Position numbers and translations under genes: made by a program. From Patiria pectinifera (taxonomy: Eukaryota > Echinodermata > Asteroidea > Valvatida > Asterinidae), in NCBI GenBank assembly GCA_029964075.1, contig CM057144.1:9137281-9201280 (forward strand): DNA of 64,000 bases, in the 5' to 3' direction. The first letter of the stretch is position 1. Every line of letters begins with the position of its first letter. Shown one piece after another: positions 44,302 to 56,073 of the stretch. The notes beneath the pieces were generated by a model that saw nothing but the letters and a program-made list of their open reading frames with translations, was not told the DNA's origin and did not search any database.

Positions 44302-45430
44302 TCAGCCTGCAAGACATCTTTTAGGTTGCATGAGACAAAGTGGAAGCTGTCTTCTAGGCCACTGCCTGCAATATCTCGTGCATAGGAACCCCTTTGAGAA
44401 AGGCCAAGACGTTGCAGTGGGCATATACCAGACCAGTTGATTTAGTTGGCCAACCTGAGATAGATGTTGAATGGCCCTAACCACCCAACGAGAAACAGTA
44501 TCCCGGGTGGCTGATCTGTGAGGCGATGTTGTTGTAATAAACAGCTAGGAAATGGAACCTTGGAGAGTTTTGTCGCGAGCAAGGTACCATTTAAGCGCCC
44601 AAACAGGGCACAAAAATTTGTCTTCCACAACCGTCGAGACAGTCTTTATCTGCAGAACAAAGATGTCCGGGGGGAGGGGGGGGGAACCCAAGGCTGACTG
44701 GTTTTTGGTCAGAAAACCTTGGCTAGGTATCAGTCGGACACCATGTGGCTCCCATCTGACGTGTCCATCAGCAACTGTAAGTGCATGGAGCTCACTTCAC
44801 CTTCTGGTTGTGGCTGCAGTTAGAAGAAAAACCGTGGCTCCCATCTGATTTGTCCATCAGCAATTGTAAGTGCATGGAGCACACTCGCCTTCTGGCTGTG
44901 GCCACAGCTAGAAGAAAAACCGTCTTCACAGTGAGGTTCATCAGAAAAGCCCAAAGTGGCTCAAATTGATGCTTAGCTAACACTTGCAGGACCTGACCCA
45001 GATCCCAAGAGGGCACCAGAGGGCGTGCCCTTAAGAAGTTGAGATAGTGCATTACTAGTCGAAACATTTGAACCATCATGATATCCCTTATGGATTGCAG
45101 CAATCGTCGAGTGATAACCCTTAATAGTTGCCTACGAACAGGTCTTGCGAAAAGAGAACCATTAGAAAGTCCCCTATGGCGGTAAGAAGTGCAGAGCAGG
45201 GATCAGCAGCTTCCCTTCTGCACCATCTACGATAATGCTGTACTCTGCCATTGTATGTCCAACATGTGTACTCCCTTCGGTCCTTGGCTGCAAGGGTTGC
45301 AGCATTTGCTGAAAGGCCTGTTGTTCGGAGGGAAGATTCGACAAAGGCAAGCAGGTTAGATGGAGTTTCTCTGGGTCTGGGTGAAGAAACCCCGATCGGG
45401 GTTGACTCAGGAGGATGGTCCGCTGTGGCA
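44302..45430 (-). pseudogene. DIRS copy 2 tyrosine recombinase remnant
   Basis: Recognisable parts: LLAFVESSLRTTGLSANAATLAAK and TYNGRVQHYRRWCRRE (N-terminal domain), RPLVPSWDLGQVLQVL, the catalytic-arginine text AVATARRR near 44900, and PVWALKWYLARDKTL. The frame changes several times. About 87 bp around the arginine box is tandemly duplicated (44735-44922). H-x-x-R and Tyr boxes were not found intact. Confidence 0.72.
44735..44922. repeat. Tandem duplication within the recombinase remnant
   Basis: Two adjacent copies of about 87-94 bp, both containing 'tggctcccatctga', 'gtccatcagcaa' and 'agaagaaaaaccg'. They differ at roughly one base in ten. Confidence 0.8.
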
Positions 45431-45698
45431 ACAGGATTGGAGGGTGTATCAGTAGGCGGGTGAGCCTTTGAAACCATGGTTGTCTTGGCCAAAAGGGGGC
45501 GATCAGCAGAAGCTTGCACTGTTCCATCTCCACTTTTGCTATCACACGTGGGAGGAGAGAGATTAGAGGGAACGCATAAGCAAACATGTTTCCCCAACTC
45601 AGTGAAAGTGCATCCATTGCCCAAGCTTGCGGGTCAGGAACCCGGCTGCAATACACTGGGAGCTGATTGTTCAGGGCTGAGGCGAATAGGTCTATGTG

Positions 45699-45966
45699 CA
45701 TGGGCGTCGCCAGGATTTTTTCTAGGGGGGGGGGCAAATTTTTTTTTGGCCAAAAAATGTTTGTACTTTTCAACACATTCTCGATTTATCAGTTTTAGAG
45801 GGGGGCAGGGACATTTTGCCCCCCCCCCCCCAACTCATTAAATTTACACCACTTTGTCCTTGCGCCTCTTTTTCTTTTCTTTTTTTTCTTTTTTTTTTTT
45901 TTTTTTTGCTTTTCCAGGGGGGGGGGGCAAGTGCCCCCTTGCCCCCCCCCCTTCGCGACGCCCATG
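45699..45966. mobile_element. hAT-like MITE, family B, inside DIRS copy 2
   Basis: It starts CATGGGCGTCGCCAGG and ends CGCGACGCCCATG, flanked by the perfect 8-bp duplication TCTATGTG (45691-45698, 45967-45974). It is 268 bp of G-, T- and C-runs with no gene. Degenerate relatives lie at 28534-28834, near 38340-38380 and 50110-50250. It interrupts the coding text between HIDMG and HIDLFASALNNQLPVYCSR. Confidence 0.88.
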
Positions 45967-45974
45967 TCTATGTG

Positions 45975-47506
45975 GGGCCTGTTGAGTGTTAAGAAGATGC
46001 CCTGTACCACTGTAGTGTGGAGCATCCACTCTGTGGGGAGGACTTTGCCTCTGGACAGGGCATCGGCCATGACATTCAGCCTTCCTGCCAAAGTGTACTG
46101 CCATCAAAGTTGTGTTGTTGGAAATGCTCCATTGGAGGAGTTGCCATGTGTACATGCATAAGTGGCTGGACCGGGTGCCCTCTTGTCGGTTGATGTAGGA
46201 GACGACAGTCGAGTTGTCTGAACGAACCCAAACAACCTTTCCCGCAGTCTCTCTTTGGAAATAGATCAGAGCTGTTTCCACAGCCTGTGGTTCCAGGACA
46301 TTGATATGGAGAGCCCATTCTACTGGAGACCAAGTACTAGTGACTGAATCCTCTCCTAACAGTGTGTGCTCCCCAGCCGTCGTTTGATGATCTGTTGTAA
46401 GTGTCAATGTCGGTTGGGGAAGAGGACACCTTCGACCGGATGAAAGATTGCGGGGGTTGCTCCACCACATGATATGATGGTGGACCAGGGGGAGCACTGG
46501 CACAAGCTTGGACAGTCGGTGGTGTTTTGGCCTGTAGTGGGCAATAGATGAAGCTGTATTGGCCGCATGTACAACCGGCAGTAAGGGATCAGATCCACCA
46601 TACTGGCCATCAGGCCCAAGAGGCAGAGCCAAGCCACTGCTTGGGCTGTGTAGGATGACATCAGCAGAAATGCACATTCCACCGGATTCCCCAGTTGTTC
46701 CTGAGTGGGACAGGCTATGCCGCAGGATAGATCCAGTTCCGCCCCCAGAAAGGTTGGGCGAGTCGATGGTATGGGATGTGACTTTTCGTTGTTGATGATA
46801 AATCCCACACTGCCTGCAATTTCCATTGTGGTGGTAGATGCTTGACGTGTCTGACTTTCGGACATGCCCACAATCAACCAGTCGTCCAGATAAACGAAGA
46901 TCGGAATGCTTCTTTGTCTGAGGTGGCTGCCACAACCTTCGCTAACCCATGGTGCGGTTGCAAGCCCGAACGGAAGAATGATGATTTCGGAGGTTACTCG
47001 TGCATACAGGAATTGGAGGAATTTTGAATGCATGTCCCATATGGGCAAGTGGAGGTAGGCGTCCTTAAATCTAAAGTCCCCGCCCATGACTGAATGCATA
47101 GGGAATCCAACACCGTGCGAAGTGTTTCCATCCGGAATCATTTTGGTCGAATAAACCCGTTGAGCGGACGAAGATTTAGGATGGGACGCCAATCTCCGGG
47201 ATTCTTCTTCGGAGTTAGAAAAAATGTGGAGAACCGTATGTTGGACTCTTCCCGAGAAAATTTTCGTATTGCGCGTTTCTGGAGGAGAAATACAATTTCG
47301 GACTTTAGTGCCTGACGCTTGGTCGGATCGAAGGGCACTGGAGTGAGGCGACAGATCATTCCCGACGGTGGGTTGCTTGTGAATTTCAGGGCATATCCGT
47401 GAGATACGGAACTGAGCACCCACCCGACAGAACAAAAACGGGCCCAAGTCTCTGTAAAAGCTTTAGACGGGCCCGAGATCGGGGGCCAAAACGGGGAGCC
47501 TGTCAT
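45975..47506 (-). pseudogene. DIRS copy 2 reverse transcriptase/RNase H remnant
   Basis: Entry domain FTETWARFCSVGWVLSSVSHGYALKF, WRPILNLRPLNGFI, then in another frame FKDAYLHLPI, LPFGLATAP and the catalytic FVYLDDWLIV near 46890. RNase H text (VWVRSDNSTVVSYINRQEG, NVMADALSRG) follows in a third frame. At least three frameshifts. Beyond the MITE, HIDLFASALNNQLPVY and LLIAPFWPRQPWF continue the downstream part to about 45430. Confidence 0.85.
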
Positions 47507-47645
47507 TTATGCCAAGGTCCCCCTCCAAAACCCCTTCCAGAGCGAGGGGTAAAGGAGAACCCTCAATGTCTCCCTCGGCGACCAAAGGACAATGGCCGTT
47601 AATAAGCTGCCGAGGCTGTACGTGTCGAGGATTGAGCTGTAGTGG

Positions 47646-49137
47646 TTATGGTTGTGGCTTCAGCAGGTTGGCTTGTTCGGGGACAAAAAGGCTGTAGTGG
47701 TTTGCGAGGCAAACGCTAAAAAGATGCTTTATTCCGCCCCTGGCAATCCAAGACCCTTTAACATCTGATGACTTTTGGAGGTTTATCTCTTCGGTGGCCT
47801 CAATCCGTTTTGCTTCTTCCTCTATCAGTTCTTGAAACTTATTGTTGAATAAGTCAGAACCAAAAAATGGAAGAGCAGCGAGGCGTGCCCGCGCGTGTAA
47901 ACTGTTCCATGCACAGCTGTAAACACTCATCCATACATCGGAAAACCATTTCAGTGGACTCTGGGGAAACATCAGAGTCAACTTCACTAGTACAGACTAA
48001 AAATTTGGAAAGCAGCTGTGAAAAGCAATTGAATTTCAACCCAAAACGTGTCCACCTTCACCAGGGTATCTTCCAATTGCCACGCACGCGGTCGAGAAAG
48101 GGGGATTTCCCCGATGCCCGGTTGCCTCTGTTGGCCGCCATTTTATCCTTGGCTGCGTCTGGGATTACCGGCACTGCCAAATACTTGTCGTGATCCTTCA
48201 GCGGCACCCGAAAGGTCCGTGCCTTAATACTGTCTTTGGGATGCCATTTTTATGTGCCGCCAAAGCACCGATGCGGTCTGTACAAACTTTATCTATAGGG
48301 AATGCCGGGAATGTTTGTCCCCGTGGCCGAGACTCGGACGGGGCGGTCCGGTGTTTGAAAGACTGCCGTTTATCCTGTCCTGTGACGGTTTTCAGTGAAT
48401 TTGAGCTGGAACTCGAGCTGGAACAATGACATCTACGCTTATGATGGCGATGGCGCATACGTTCCAAGAAGTAAGAATCATGCTGACTTTGGTGAAATTC
48501 GGGAACCTGCATATCCGGGATGAAGGGATCAGGGTCTTCCGGATCCGGTGCCTCGGACCAGGCCAGGCACCCGGGTGCGTCGGCTGAATCTGCTGGGGGC
48601 CCAGCTATTTACACGGATGCCGGACTTATTGGGCTCGCCAGCTTTCGGCTTTTTCTGCCGGGCCCCGGGCCCGCCGATGGGCTGGCTCAGTGCACTTGGA
48701 ATATCAGTCGGGGCTTTTTCGGCCCTGGTACCCGTGGACAGAGGCCAAACAGGCATGTCGCCGAGCACCGTGTTATGGGCAGAGGCTCCCTCGGCCCCGG
48801 GACCAGAGGACAGCGGCCGAGTCGGCATGTCTCCGGGCCCCGTATTGCCGGCCGAATATTTCTCGGCACTAAGCCCCGAGGACAGAGGCCTAGCAGGCAT
48901 GTCTCTCGAGGCCGATTTGGCGGATTTACTTACCCGTTTAGTCTTAGTAGTAGCTGGAGGCCTACCAGGCACAGCTCTACCTCTACTCTTGGCAGCAGTG
49001 CTGGACAGCGGCCTATCAGGCATATCAGCAGAGCCTAGTAGGGAAGACTTTTGTAGGGCAAAGTGCTCCGAAGAACCGCTCCGTACCAAATCACCACCGG
49101 GGGAATGACTGCTCAGCCACGCCGAGACTCCATTCAA
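47646..49137 (-). pseudogene. DIRS copy 2 gag-like remnant
   Basis: The first part (49137-48529, about 200 residues) has four repeats of DMP-x-(R/W)-PLS(S/T) followed by an acidic or Ala-rich spacer. The next part (48512-48198) has a Ser run and KHRTAPSES...FPAFPIDKVCTDRI, aligning with FPVLPLDQVCVERI of copy 1. The end (47987-47646) matches the C-terminal GSDLFNNKFQELIEEEAKRI. At least two frameshifts separate these. Confidence 0.75.
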
Positions 49138-49610
49138 ATCATCGGAAGCCTATGCTTCGTATAACTTGCACGGGTGGGCCCGAGAACAAACCCTATGCTT
49201 GGGGCATAAATCATGCACATCCCACCTGGATCGCGGTTAAATAATTCTACAGTTTGTACAAGTAACAAAATTAGGCGGGGTGAGACCACACCGTGCGCTA
49301 CTTGCTCTGCCATCTTGAAAAATAAACGAAATGAGAAACATTTACAATGTTTACTCAGAACACTGAATTTAATCACAAGAAAATCTGAGGAACGCTGTGA
49401 CAAACTAACAAGAACTCAATAGTAAATCAACAGTAAGTTTAAAAGAGAATAAACACTTCTAGAGCTAGCGAAAATTGTATATTGAGAGAGCTTCAATAGA
49501 ATACGACTACACCTGATTGGCGATAGAAGAAAAGAGGACGATATGCCGCTTGGCTTATTCATTAAGTATCTCATTCATTACACAGGCATACATATCAAAA
49601 AAAAACTATT

Positions 49611-51309
49611 GGTAGTACATTCCAAAAAAAGTATAAAAGACGAGGAAAAAGGCTCATTAACTTTTCCTTGGTGCCCTTTGAGTATATGTCGCCAATTTCA
49701 TAAACAGATATGTTACCGCTTTTCGTGCAGGGTAGAACCTGTCACGATAATGACAGTTCTATGTTCCCATTGTACATTAACCGAGCCGACTGTAGAGTTA
49801 TATTGTTCATGTGGTACTATTGAAGTTTGCATATCTGGAGAGTTTCCCAAATTGTTCACTGTTATTATCATGTCATTTCTTGGACCAAACTTTAACACCT
49901 GGGTGGACAAGGGAGCTAGTGTTTTCTTTCATACTTTTGATATGTCAAAGACGAGATTTTCACTTAACTACTCTAGTAGTTTGTTTTCATTAAGATTATT
50001 ATTTTTTTCAGACTCCTGCATTTGTACACGTTTTCATCCTGCATGTCACTTTGGACACTTACATCAATCCAATTGCCTTTATACTTTAATATTTCTGTTA
50101 ATTAAATGGGTGGGGGGGGGGGAGCGCGGAGGGAAATGTCCCCGCCCACCCTCGAAAAATGATAAATCAAGAATATGCTAGAAAAGTAAAGGGATTTCGG
50201 GGGATCATGTGTTTTGCCCGCCCCCGGAATAATCCTGGCGACTCCCATGGTTGGAAGCATTAGGGTCGGGCCGTAAACAATAGGGTCGGTCAGGTAACCA
50301 CAAGCACGTCCCTGGCAGAAGTAATATATTTTTTGGCATTATTACTGGGCATATTCACCAGCTGCTTTTAATTTTTTTGGCAACACCTTGAGAATGCACT
50401 TTTGTTGATTAAAAAAAAAACTTTTTCTACCTTTTTATTTCATTGCATTTCACCTCCGAATATTCGATTCCGAAAATAAATATTCGAATATTTGAATATT
50501 TAGCACAGCTGTAGTGGATGTTGGATGAGGAAAAGGGTACAATGGGCAGATGATGTTCACATTTTGGAAACTGTGTTTCGGTCACTTTGTATATGTATTA
50601 CACAGGCCCAGTTTAAGTGTTTCGTAGGCCCTAGGCACCAGTGTTCCGTAGGCCCTACTCCACCCCAGGCAGGCACCGGCACCAAATTTAGCGTACAAAG
50701 CACTGTACAAATCAAGCTAGGCCAAACTGGTATAGGTCTTTGCTCTAAAAGCATGTTGGCACCAAGGGCGTCAATTGCTTCTCAAAAGTGGGGGGGGGGG
50801 GTGGTTTGGTACAAACATGTGTATCCCGATGAGAATTAATTTGAGTGAGAAACATAAATGGCGTGGGGTTCGAGGTTCGCACAAAGGCCCCGAAAAATGG
50901 ATTCTAGACGCTCCGTGGTGCGATCTGAGGCAGTTTCTGACTATTGGCAACGTATAACAAAAAAACATGGGTACTGGGAAAGCTTGATGCTCTGTTCATG
51001 AATAGACATTGCTCTACCTTTTTTCCTATTGACAAGACTTGTCCTTTGAAAGAAACGTTGACAGAAATTTAAGAAATTATGACTGAAAAAACAAATTGCC
51101 TTTTTCTTCAATTTCGACATGGGTCTGATTAAGAATAAAGGTTGTGAAAACTGTCTCTGCAGGTGAAGTGCAAATGCAGCCTCTCCTTTGTTTCAACATG
51201 GCCAAGGATGGATGGTAGGCGATGGTTGGAGGGGGGATAGGCTACCATCCCTCCTAGAATTACACCAATAAATACAGTGTTTTCTTGCAGGAAAGAATGT
51301 CAAACTTAC
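49611..51309. other. NOS intron; unrecognised open frame and a MITE fragment
   Basis: The + strand is open for 212 codons at 49543-50181, but neither strand shows a known domain. At 50110-50250 G-runs and C-runs with 'aatcctggcgactcccatgg' are a family B MITE remnant. Nothing else found. Confidence 0.4.
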
Positions 51310-51479
51310 ACGTCCCAGTTTCACCAGAGCTTCTGCCTCAGTAGGCTCAATGGCATATGCTGCCATGATTTTCAGCAGTTGGGAGGGAGGAGGCTTGGCA
51401 ATCTCCAGGAAGCACTTGAGGGCCTGGCGAAGGGAGCAAACAGGGAGATGCTGGTACTTTACCCACTTGTTGTTGAGGT
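51310..51479 (-). CDS. NOS: Nitric oxide synthase, FAD-lobe connecting exon
   Basis: 170 bp: two bases, then 56 codons from LNNKWVKYQHLPVCSLRQAL to EALVKLGR, with the strong donor GTAAGT. It matches the helical connecting domain of NOS (LPPCTIFQAFKYYLDI region in vertebrates). Acceptor 'cctcccag'. The first two bases complete Asp with the G that ends the exon at 52069. Confidence 0.93.
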
Positions 51480-52068
51480 CTGGGAGGCAAAAAGGTGAAT
51501 CAAATACCATAGGATCAGAATCTTCAAACATAGGTCAGTACAAATGAAACAAATAACAGGAAACTGCCATAAATTACCAGCACAAAAAAAAACTAAATTA
51601 CCTTCAGTGCAACACATACACACACAGTTGTACTTTACAAGAAAATATTGAAATCTACGATGCTTTCTTCTGCATTCTAAGGCAATTTGAGAATTGGAAA
51701 TTATTCCATATTATTCCAAGGGTGTTTGCAACCCCCAACCCCTTAGATCCCCCACTGTACACTCTTACACATTCACCATTTGTGCTTTGTAGTATAGCAT
51801 TGATTAAATGTCCTTGCCACTGCACACCTAATACAGGTTTGTGTGCATTCAGACTACATTAGTCTTGCCTCTCATCCATGGATCGGACATCAGTGCATGC
51901 TATTTCAGTGTCTCCCTCTCTTGATACACGAAAAGCCACCTGTTGTTCTTGCACAACATCAATACACTAGCTGAAAGCATAGCAAGAAGTTTTTCTAAGG
52001 AATAATGGTTGTTGGAAATTATGAAATCTTGAATTATCAAAATGTGCTGTAAACCCTTTTCGCCTAAC

Positions 52069-52265
52069 CTTTGTTATTGTCATCTTTTTCCTCCCGGCAC
52101 TCAATCTTGATGAGGTCATTCGGGCTTAAGGCACAGTCCACCCTTTCCAGGACACCCTCCACTAATTCTTCTCTATTCTGTGGAAAGACGGCAGCATGGT
52201 CGCCAGCCTCGTACAGCAACTTTTCCTCTCCACTTGTGTCAAGCTTCACCAAATTTGTGGCCCGC
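52069..52265 (-). CDS. NOS: Nitric oxide synthase, FAD-lobe exon
   Basis: 197 bp reading RATNLVKLDTSGEEKLLYEAGDHAAVFPQN and then ELVEGVLERVD. The motif Y-x-x-GDH-x-x-(V/I)FP is the NOS/P450-reductase FAD-lobe signature. Acceptor 'tgtgtag', donor GTTAGG. It starts with one base and ends with one base of split codons, matching both neighbours. Confidence 0.95.
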
Positions 52266-53084
52266 CTACACAATATCAGTATTGTTATTAATGTTTCTTT
52301 GGGTTTTTTTTGAGGGGGGAATATTACTTGATACCTGGGATACTGTTTTTTCATACGTAATTTATGTTTATGTACACATCAATGTTGATGGGCCTCTTTC
52401 CGGCAGTTTCTAATGTTAAATATATATACACTATTGGTTTAGTTACCCTCTTCTTGTCTTTCCTTTTGTTCCTTTCTTTCGTTTGTTTTGTATTTTACTT
52501 TGTTTTGTTTGGTTTTCTTTTGTTTTCATGTGGCACACTATGGTCAATGTCCTTGTCCAACCCGTCCCCGTTTGTCGATCACCTTGCTGCTGCAAGGTAC
52601 GGTAGCTGTGTTTGGCACAGCATTAGGAAGCAATGAAAGTACTTTCCGAGAGTGTGATTTAATTTCTTTGACTCTTCAACTAATGTTTCAAGTACACTCC
52701 CACAAATTTGGTGGTTTGATTTTAAAGTTTAGTTGCGCTTTTTTAAGCTTGTGCAGTTGTGCATAGCTTGGTAGCCTGCCAAGCATGTTCTACAGTTTGG
52801 GGAACACTGGAAACAAAAAAATCTTGTTATCCATTGATTGTGTACAGTAAGACACAATCATTTTACACTCATCCAAAAATCAAGGTGAGATGCATGGAAT
52901 ATTACTGATCATAATTACAAAATGCTTTGATCTAGTTCAAAGCTCTTGTGTATTTTTGTAATAGCATGTCAAATTTATTATAACAATCAGTCACCAGAAG
53001 GGGCTGGATCCCTCCACCTCCTTTTGTAAGATGACACAAAAGTATGATTCTTTCTTTTGGTGTCAACTGAATCAAGATACCCAC

Positions 53085-53314
53085 CCAGATGAGGGAGCCT
53101 GTAGATTTTTGCAGGAGAGTAGCTTGCAAGGGAATGTTTGCTTGCCATGAAGCCTGTAAAGTGCCATATGTGGGTCTGTTGCCCTGACTCCTTCAGCCTC
53201 AGGCACAATGCGGAACTTCTCATCAGCCCAGCTGGAATCTGGTGCAGTGGGTACAGTACCCATCACCATTTCAGATGCATCCTGACGCTTGATGCAGAAG
53301 GTATCGCATGCTTC
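53085..53314 (-). CDS. NOS: Nitric oxide synthase, FMN-FAD linker exon
   Basis: 230 bp, 76 codons plus two bases. It reads EACDTFCIKRQ (end of the FMN module), a variable linker with PDSSWADEKFRIV, and CKLLSCKNLQAPSS, corresponding to the 'RLLSRQNLQSPKS' position of vertebrate NOS. Acceptor 'ataacag', donor GTGGGT. It joins RATNL in the next exon through a Gly codon. Confidence 0.92.
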
Positions 53315-53699
53315 CTGTTATAAACAACATTAAAAACTTACAATGAGTAATCCAGGAAGATATTCCAGTATTTGTTCTGTAGAAACAGTCTTCAAAACCC
53401 AAATTTTGGGGATAACTCGTTCTGATGACCCTCTCCTTCAAGTAATTAATCAGGAAACATGCATACAACTTTATACACAGAACAGATTGCCATGTGGGAA
53501 AAAAAGCTTTCCAAAATGTCAAGTGTCTTAAATTTAGCTTATTCGGCACACAACCCTAATGACCGGTTTATAGCAGCATATGTATACTGATATTGGATTC
53601 CATCACATTGATAAATATTTAGACACCTTTTTGGAATCAAAAATATTGCAGCGACGAAGCTTTCGATGTCATCGCGACATCTTCATTCAGCATAGTGAA

Positions 53700-54231
53700 G
53701 TTAACCACTCCGGCCATGTGACCACCCCCTGGGCGACCACAAACCAGCAGGCCACCGCAGACGGCAGGCAGATCGAACCCGGTGTCTCCGCCAAGGGATA
53801 GCCCTTGTTTCCCGACTTCGACCGCCTCGCGGATCTTCCCCCTCCAGAACCGGCCCTCCCCAGTAACGACTTGGACACCCTCCAAGCAGATGGAGCACCA
53901 GTGACCCCAGATGTGCCCACCAACCGTGTGCCAAATGTGCCAAAGGGGCCAGCCCCAGGTCGGAACGTTCCCTGAACCTGGCGCCCAGCGATCCGCTCGC
54001 CTCGCCAACACATGCCCTGGAGCAACCAGGACATTGGATCTGCAGATAACACCGCACCCATTTCGACGTGGGGTCTCATGCCCAGGGTAAACCAACAACG
54101 ATCCGACGGCGTTGATTGGCCCATGGCACGTTCCGACACCACAGTCTCGGGCCCCCCGGGCCTCGGGATCCCATGCATCCAGTCCCTGCAACCGTCAGCC
54201 CCGACGGCGGACCCAACATGCCTGCGCACAC
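53700..54231 (-). pseudogene. Penelope-like GIY-YIG endonuclease remnant
   Basis: IQCPGCSRACVGEASGSLGARFRER aligns with the CxxC-x(4)-YIGET-x(2)-xLxxR pattern of Penelope endonucleases (the G-x-Y step has changed). GRFWRGKIREAVEV and LGGDTGFDLPA are the usual C-terminal end (REA-x-I..., RDGG-x(2)-LP). The parts are in different frames. The domain cuts target DNA for priming. Confidence 0.72.
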
Positions 54232-55152
54232 CAGTGTTGTAGGACTCGAGTCCAGGACTCGGACTCGAGTCAGACGCAAACCACATTTTTTTTACTTGGA
54301 CTCGACTCGAGTCACATTGGAAAATGACTCAGACTCGGACTCGGACTCCACCATGATGACTCGGACTCAAGCTTGATGACTCGTGACTCGAGTCACGTAT
54401 TTTCATTAAAAGAAAAAACATAACGTTATGTATTTGCGCGAAAAACCATGGAGCTATTAAACGGAAAAACGTAGCATTCTTTTTTACACCTGACAAAACA
54501 TGGCGCCGCACAAAATTGTATCCAGGGCCGCGCACGCACGCCCTGCGCCCGCAGGACGAGCACCAGGGCCCGGTGTCATGCCAAAAAGTTTCCGGTATCA
54601 TGGAGGAGTTTTTTTAGGGATGGGAATTAAAAGGAAAACATATTTTGGGTCTAAACAACATGTACTAGCACGTTTGCTTATGGTGTAAATCAAGGATTTT
54701 CTTTTGTTCCTCTTCTCTTTTCCTTTGTTTGTTTTCGCATCAGCTCTCATTGGTTTTGTACACGTTTTCTAATCGAGGTCGTCCTCGATTTGGTTCCTAT
54801 CCTCGATTCACCGATGATGTTGCACTTGTGTGTCCTCGATTTACAGCATAAACAAACACAGAGTGACACACAAGGTAAACTGTATACACTGGGATTACTT
54901 AAAAGGCAGAATGGATGATTGAAAAATGTATTTTAAAAATGATTATTTTGGTGAACAACTATTATAATAAAGTTCACAGTTCTTTATTATAAAGAACAAG
55001 TGACTCATGACTCAGACTCGGACTCAAGGCTTGTGACTCGAGACTCGGACTTGGACTCAAGGCTTGTGACTCGAGACTCGGGACTCGGACTCGAGGCTTG
55101 TGACTCGGGACTCGGACTCGGACTCAACGTTGGTGACTCAACTACAACACTG
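54232..55152. mobile_element. hAT element, family C, copy 2
   Basis: Ends CAGTGTTGTAG and CTACAACACTG, with GCGCACAC on the left and GCGCCCAC on the right (8-bp duplication, one mismatch). Subterminal arrays of GACTCGGACTC-type units lie at 54240-54390 and 55000-55140. 921 bp, no transposase seen. It splits the Penelope element between RT and endonuclease. Confidence 0.85.
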
Positions 55153-55560
55153 GCGCCCACAGCTCCCTCCCTGGCCAGCAGTCACAATCCCGTCGACCCC
55201 GTCCAGCAAAGCCCCCACCACTGACCGCCTGCGTCCCAGGCCGCGGCCGGAATCAAAGTTTAGACACTGGTCGGCACGGGTAGGCTTCCGACACATGGTG
55301 ACCCCCGTGCTGCTGACACGGATGCAGGCATCCAAGAAAGGGAGTCCACCGTCATGCCCAGGTCCACCGGCAAACCCGACGCTGGGGCCAAGGTTGTCAA
55401 CATGCGTCGCAAACTCCCCAATGCTGCATTCATGCATAAGAACAAATGCATCGTCCACGCACCTGAGCCACAGCAACGGCGGGCGCGGAGCTGTGGACAA
55501 AGCCCTAGCCCCGAAAGGGGGCCATCCCTTGGCGGAGACACCGGGAGCGATCTGCCCGCC
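55153..55560 (-). pseudogene. Penelope-like reverse-transcriptase remnant
   Basis: LRCVDDAFVLMHE is the catalytic box (Y/C-VDD). GGLPFLDACIRV then MCRKPTRADQCLNF and KRSVV-like RRRSVVGALLD follow in the order found in Penelope RTs (LPFLD, YRKPTHTD-x-YL, HP-x(5)-RSVV). The N-terminal half of RT is absent. Confidence 0.82.
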
Positions 55561-56073
55561 ATCTGCGGTGGCCTGCTGGTTTGTCGTTGCCCAGGGGGTA
55601 GTCACATGATGTCGCGATGACATCGAAAGCTACGTCACTGCGATATTTTTGCTTCCAAAAAGGTATCTAAATATTTCTGACCAGTTTATAATTGGTGATA
55701 TATGACCCGTTTATGCTTGGTTACGTGACTGAAAAATTGATGCACAATTATTTTACATTCAGTTTAATATTGTCACTGAAGTGCCAGCGACTAGCAGCCA
55801 AAAGGGGCTGGTGACGTCGCTACAGAGTTCATATAATGGCACTTTGACAAGATCGCTGACCTCATTATTGCACTGAACCAATAGGATTGTTTGATCTAGC
55901 CAGGCACTAAATAGCATTATGCTTAAATCATGTCGTCAGCTATAAATTTTGCTTGCTTTAAAAAATATCTGCTTCCATTTGTTCGTATAAGCACGGTGAC
56001 TTTGAACATTGCGCACTCCTACTCTGACTGCACAATGGTTATTACAATGAGCATGTTCAGATATACCACACAC

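Larger units (their letters stand above)
43771..49610 (-). mobile_element. DIRS-type retrotransposon, copy 2, decayed
   Basis: Same order as copy 1 on the opposite strand: gag-like (49137-47646), RT (about 47500-46700), RNase H (to about 45700), recombinase (about 45430-44300), internal complementary region (44005-44100) and terminal repeats. 'gccaagcggcaaatcgtcct' at 43921 is the inverse of 49527-49553. Protein identity to copy 1 is only moderate, so it is a separate family. Many frameshifts, and a MITE lies inside it. The right limit is approximate. Confidence 0.82.
53585..55690 (-). mobile_element. Penelope-like retroelement with inverted tails
   Basis: On the - strand, RT text (55560-55153) is followed, after an inserted hAT element, by a GIY-YIG endonuclease and C-terminus (54231-53700). 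Both outer ends carry the same tail in opposite orientation (53585-53815 against 55510-55675): 'tttccaaaaaggtgtctaaa'-type text, the 'gatgtcgcgatgacatcgaa' core and the coding end LGGDTG-x-DLPA-x-CGGLLV. Terminal copies in inverse orientation are known for Penelope elements. Very GC-rich against its surroundings. Confidence 0.82.

Noticed and set aside
49543-50181. 212-codon open frame on + and an opposing open frame on -
   Set aside because: Neither strand shows a recognisable family, splice context or repeat support, and the 3' end runs into a MITE remnant. Kept only as unexplained intron.
53085-53314. Cytochrome P450 reductase or methionine synthase reductase instead of NOS
   Set aside because: The flanking exons carry NOS-specific blocks ([34 protein letters not shown]) not shared by those enzymes.
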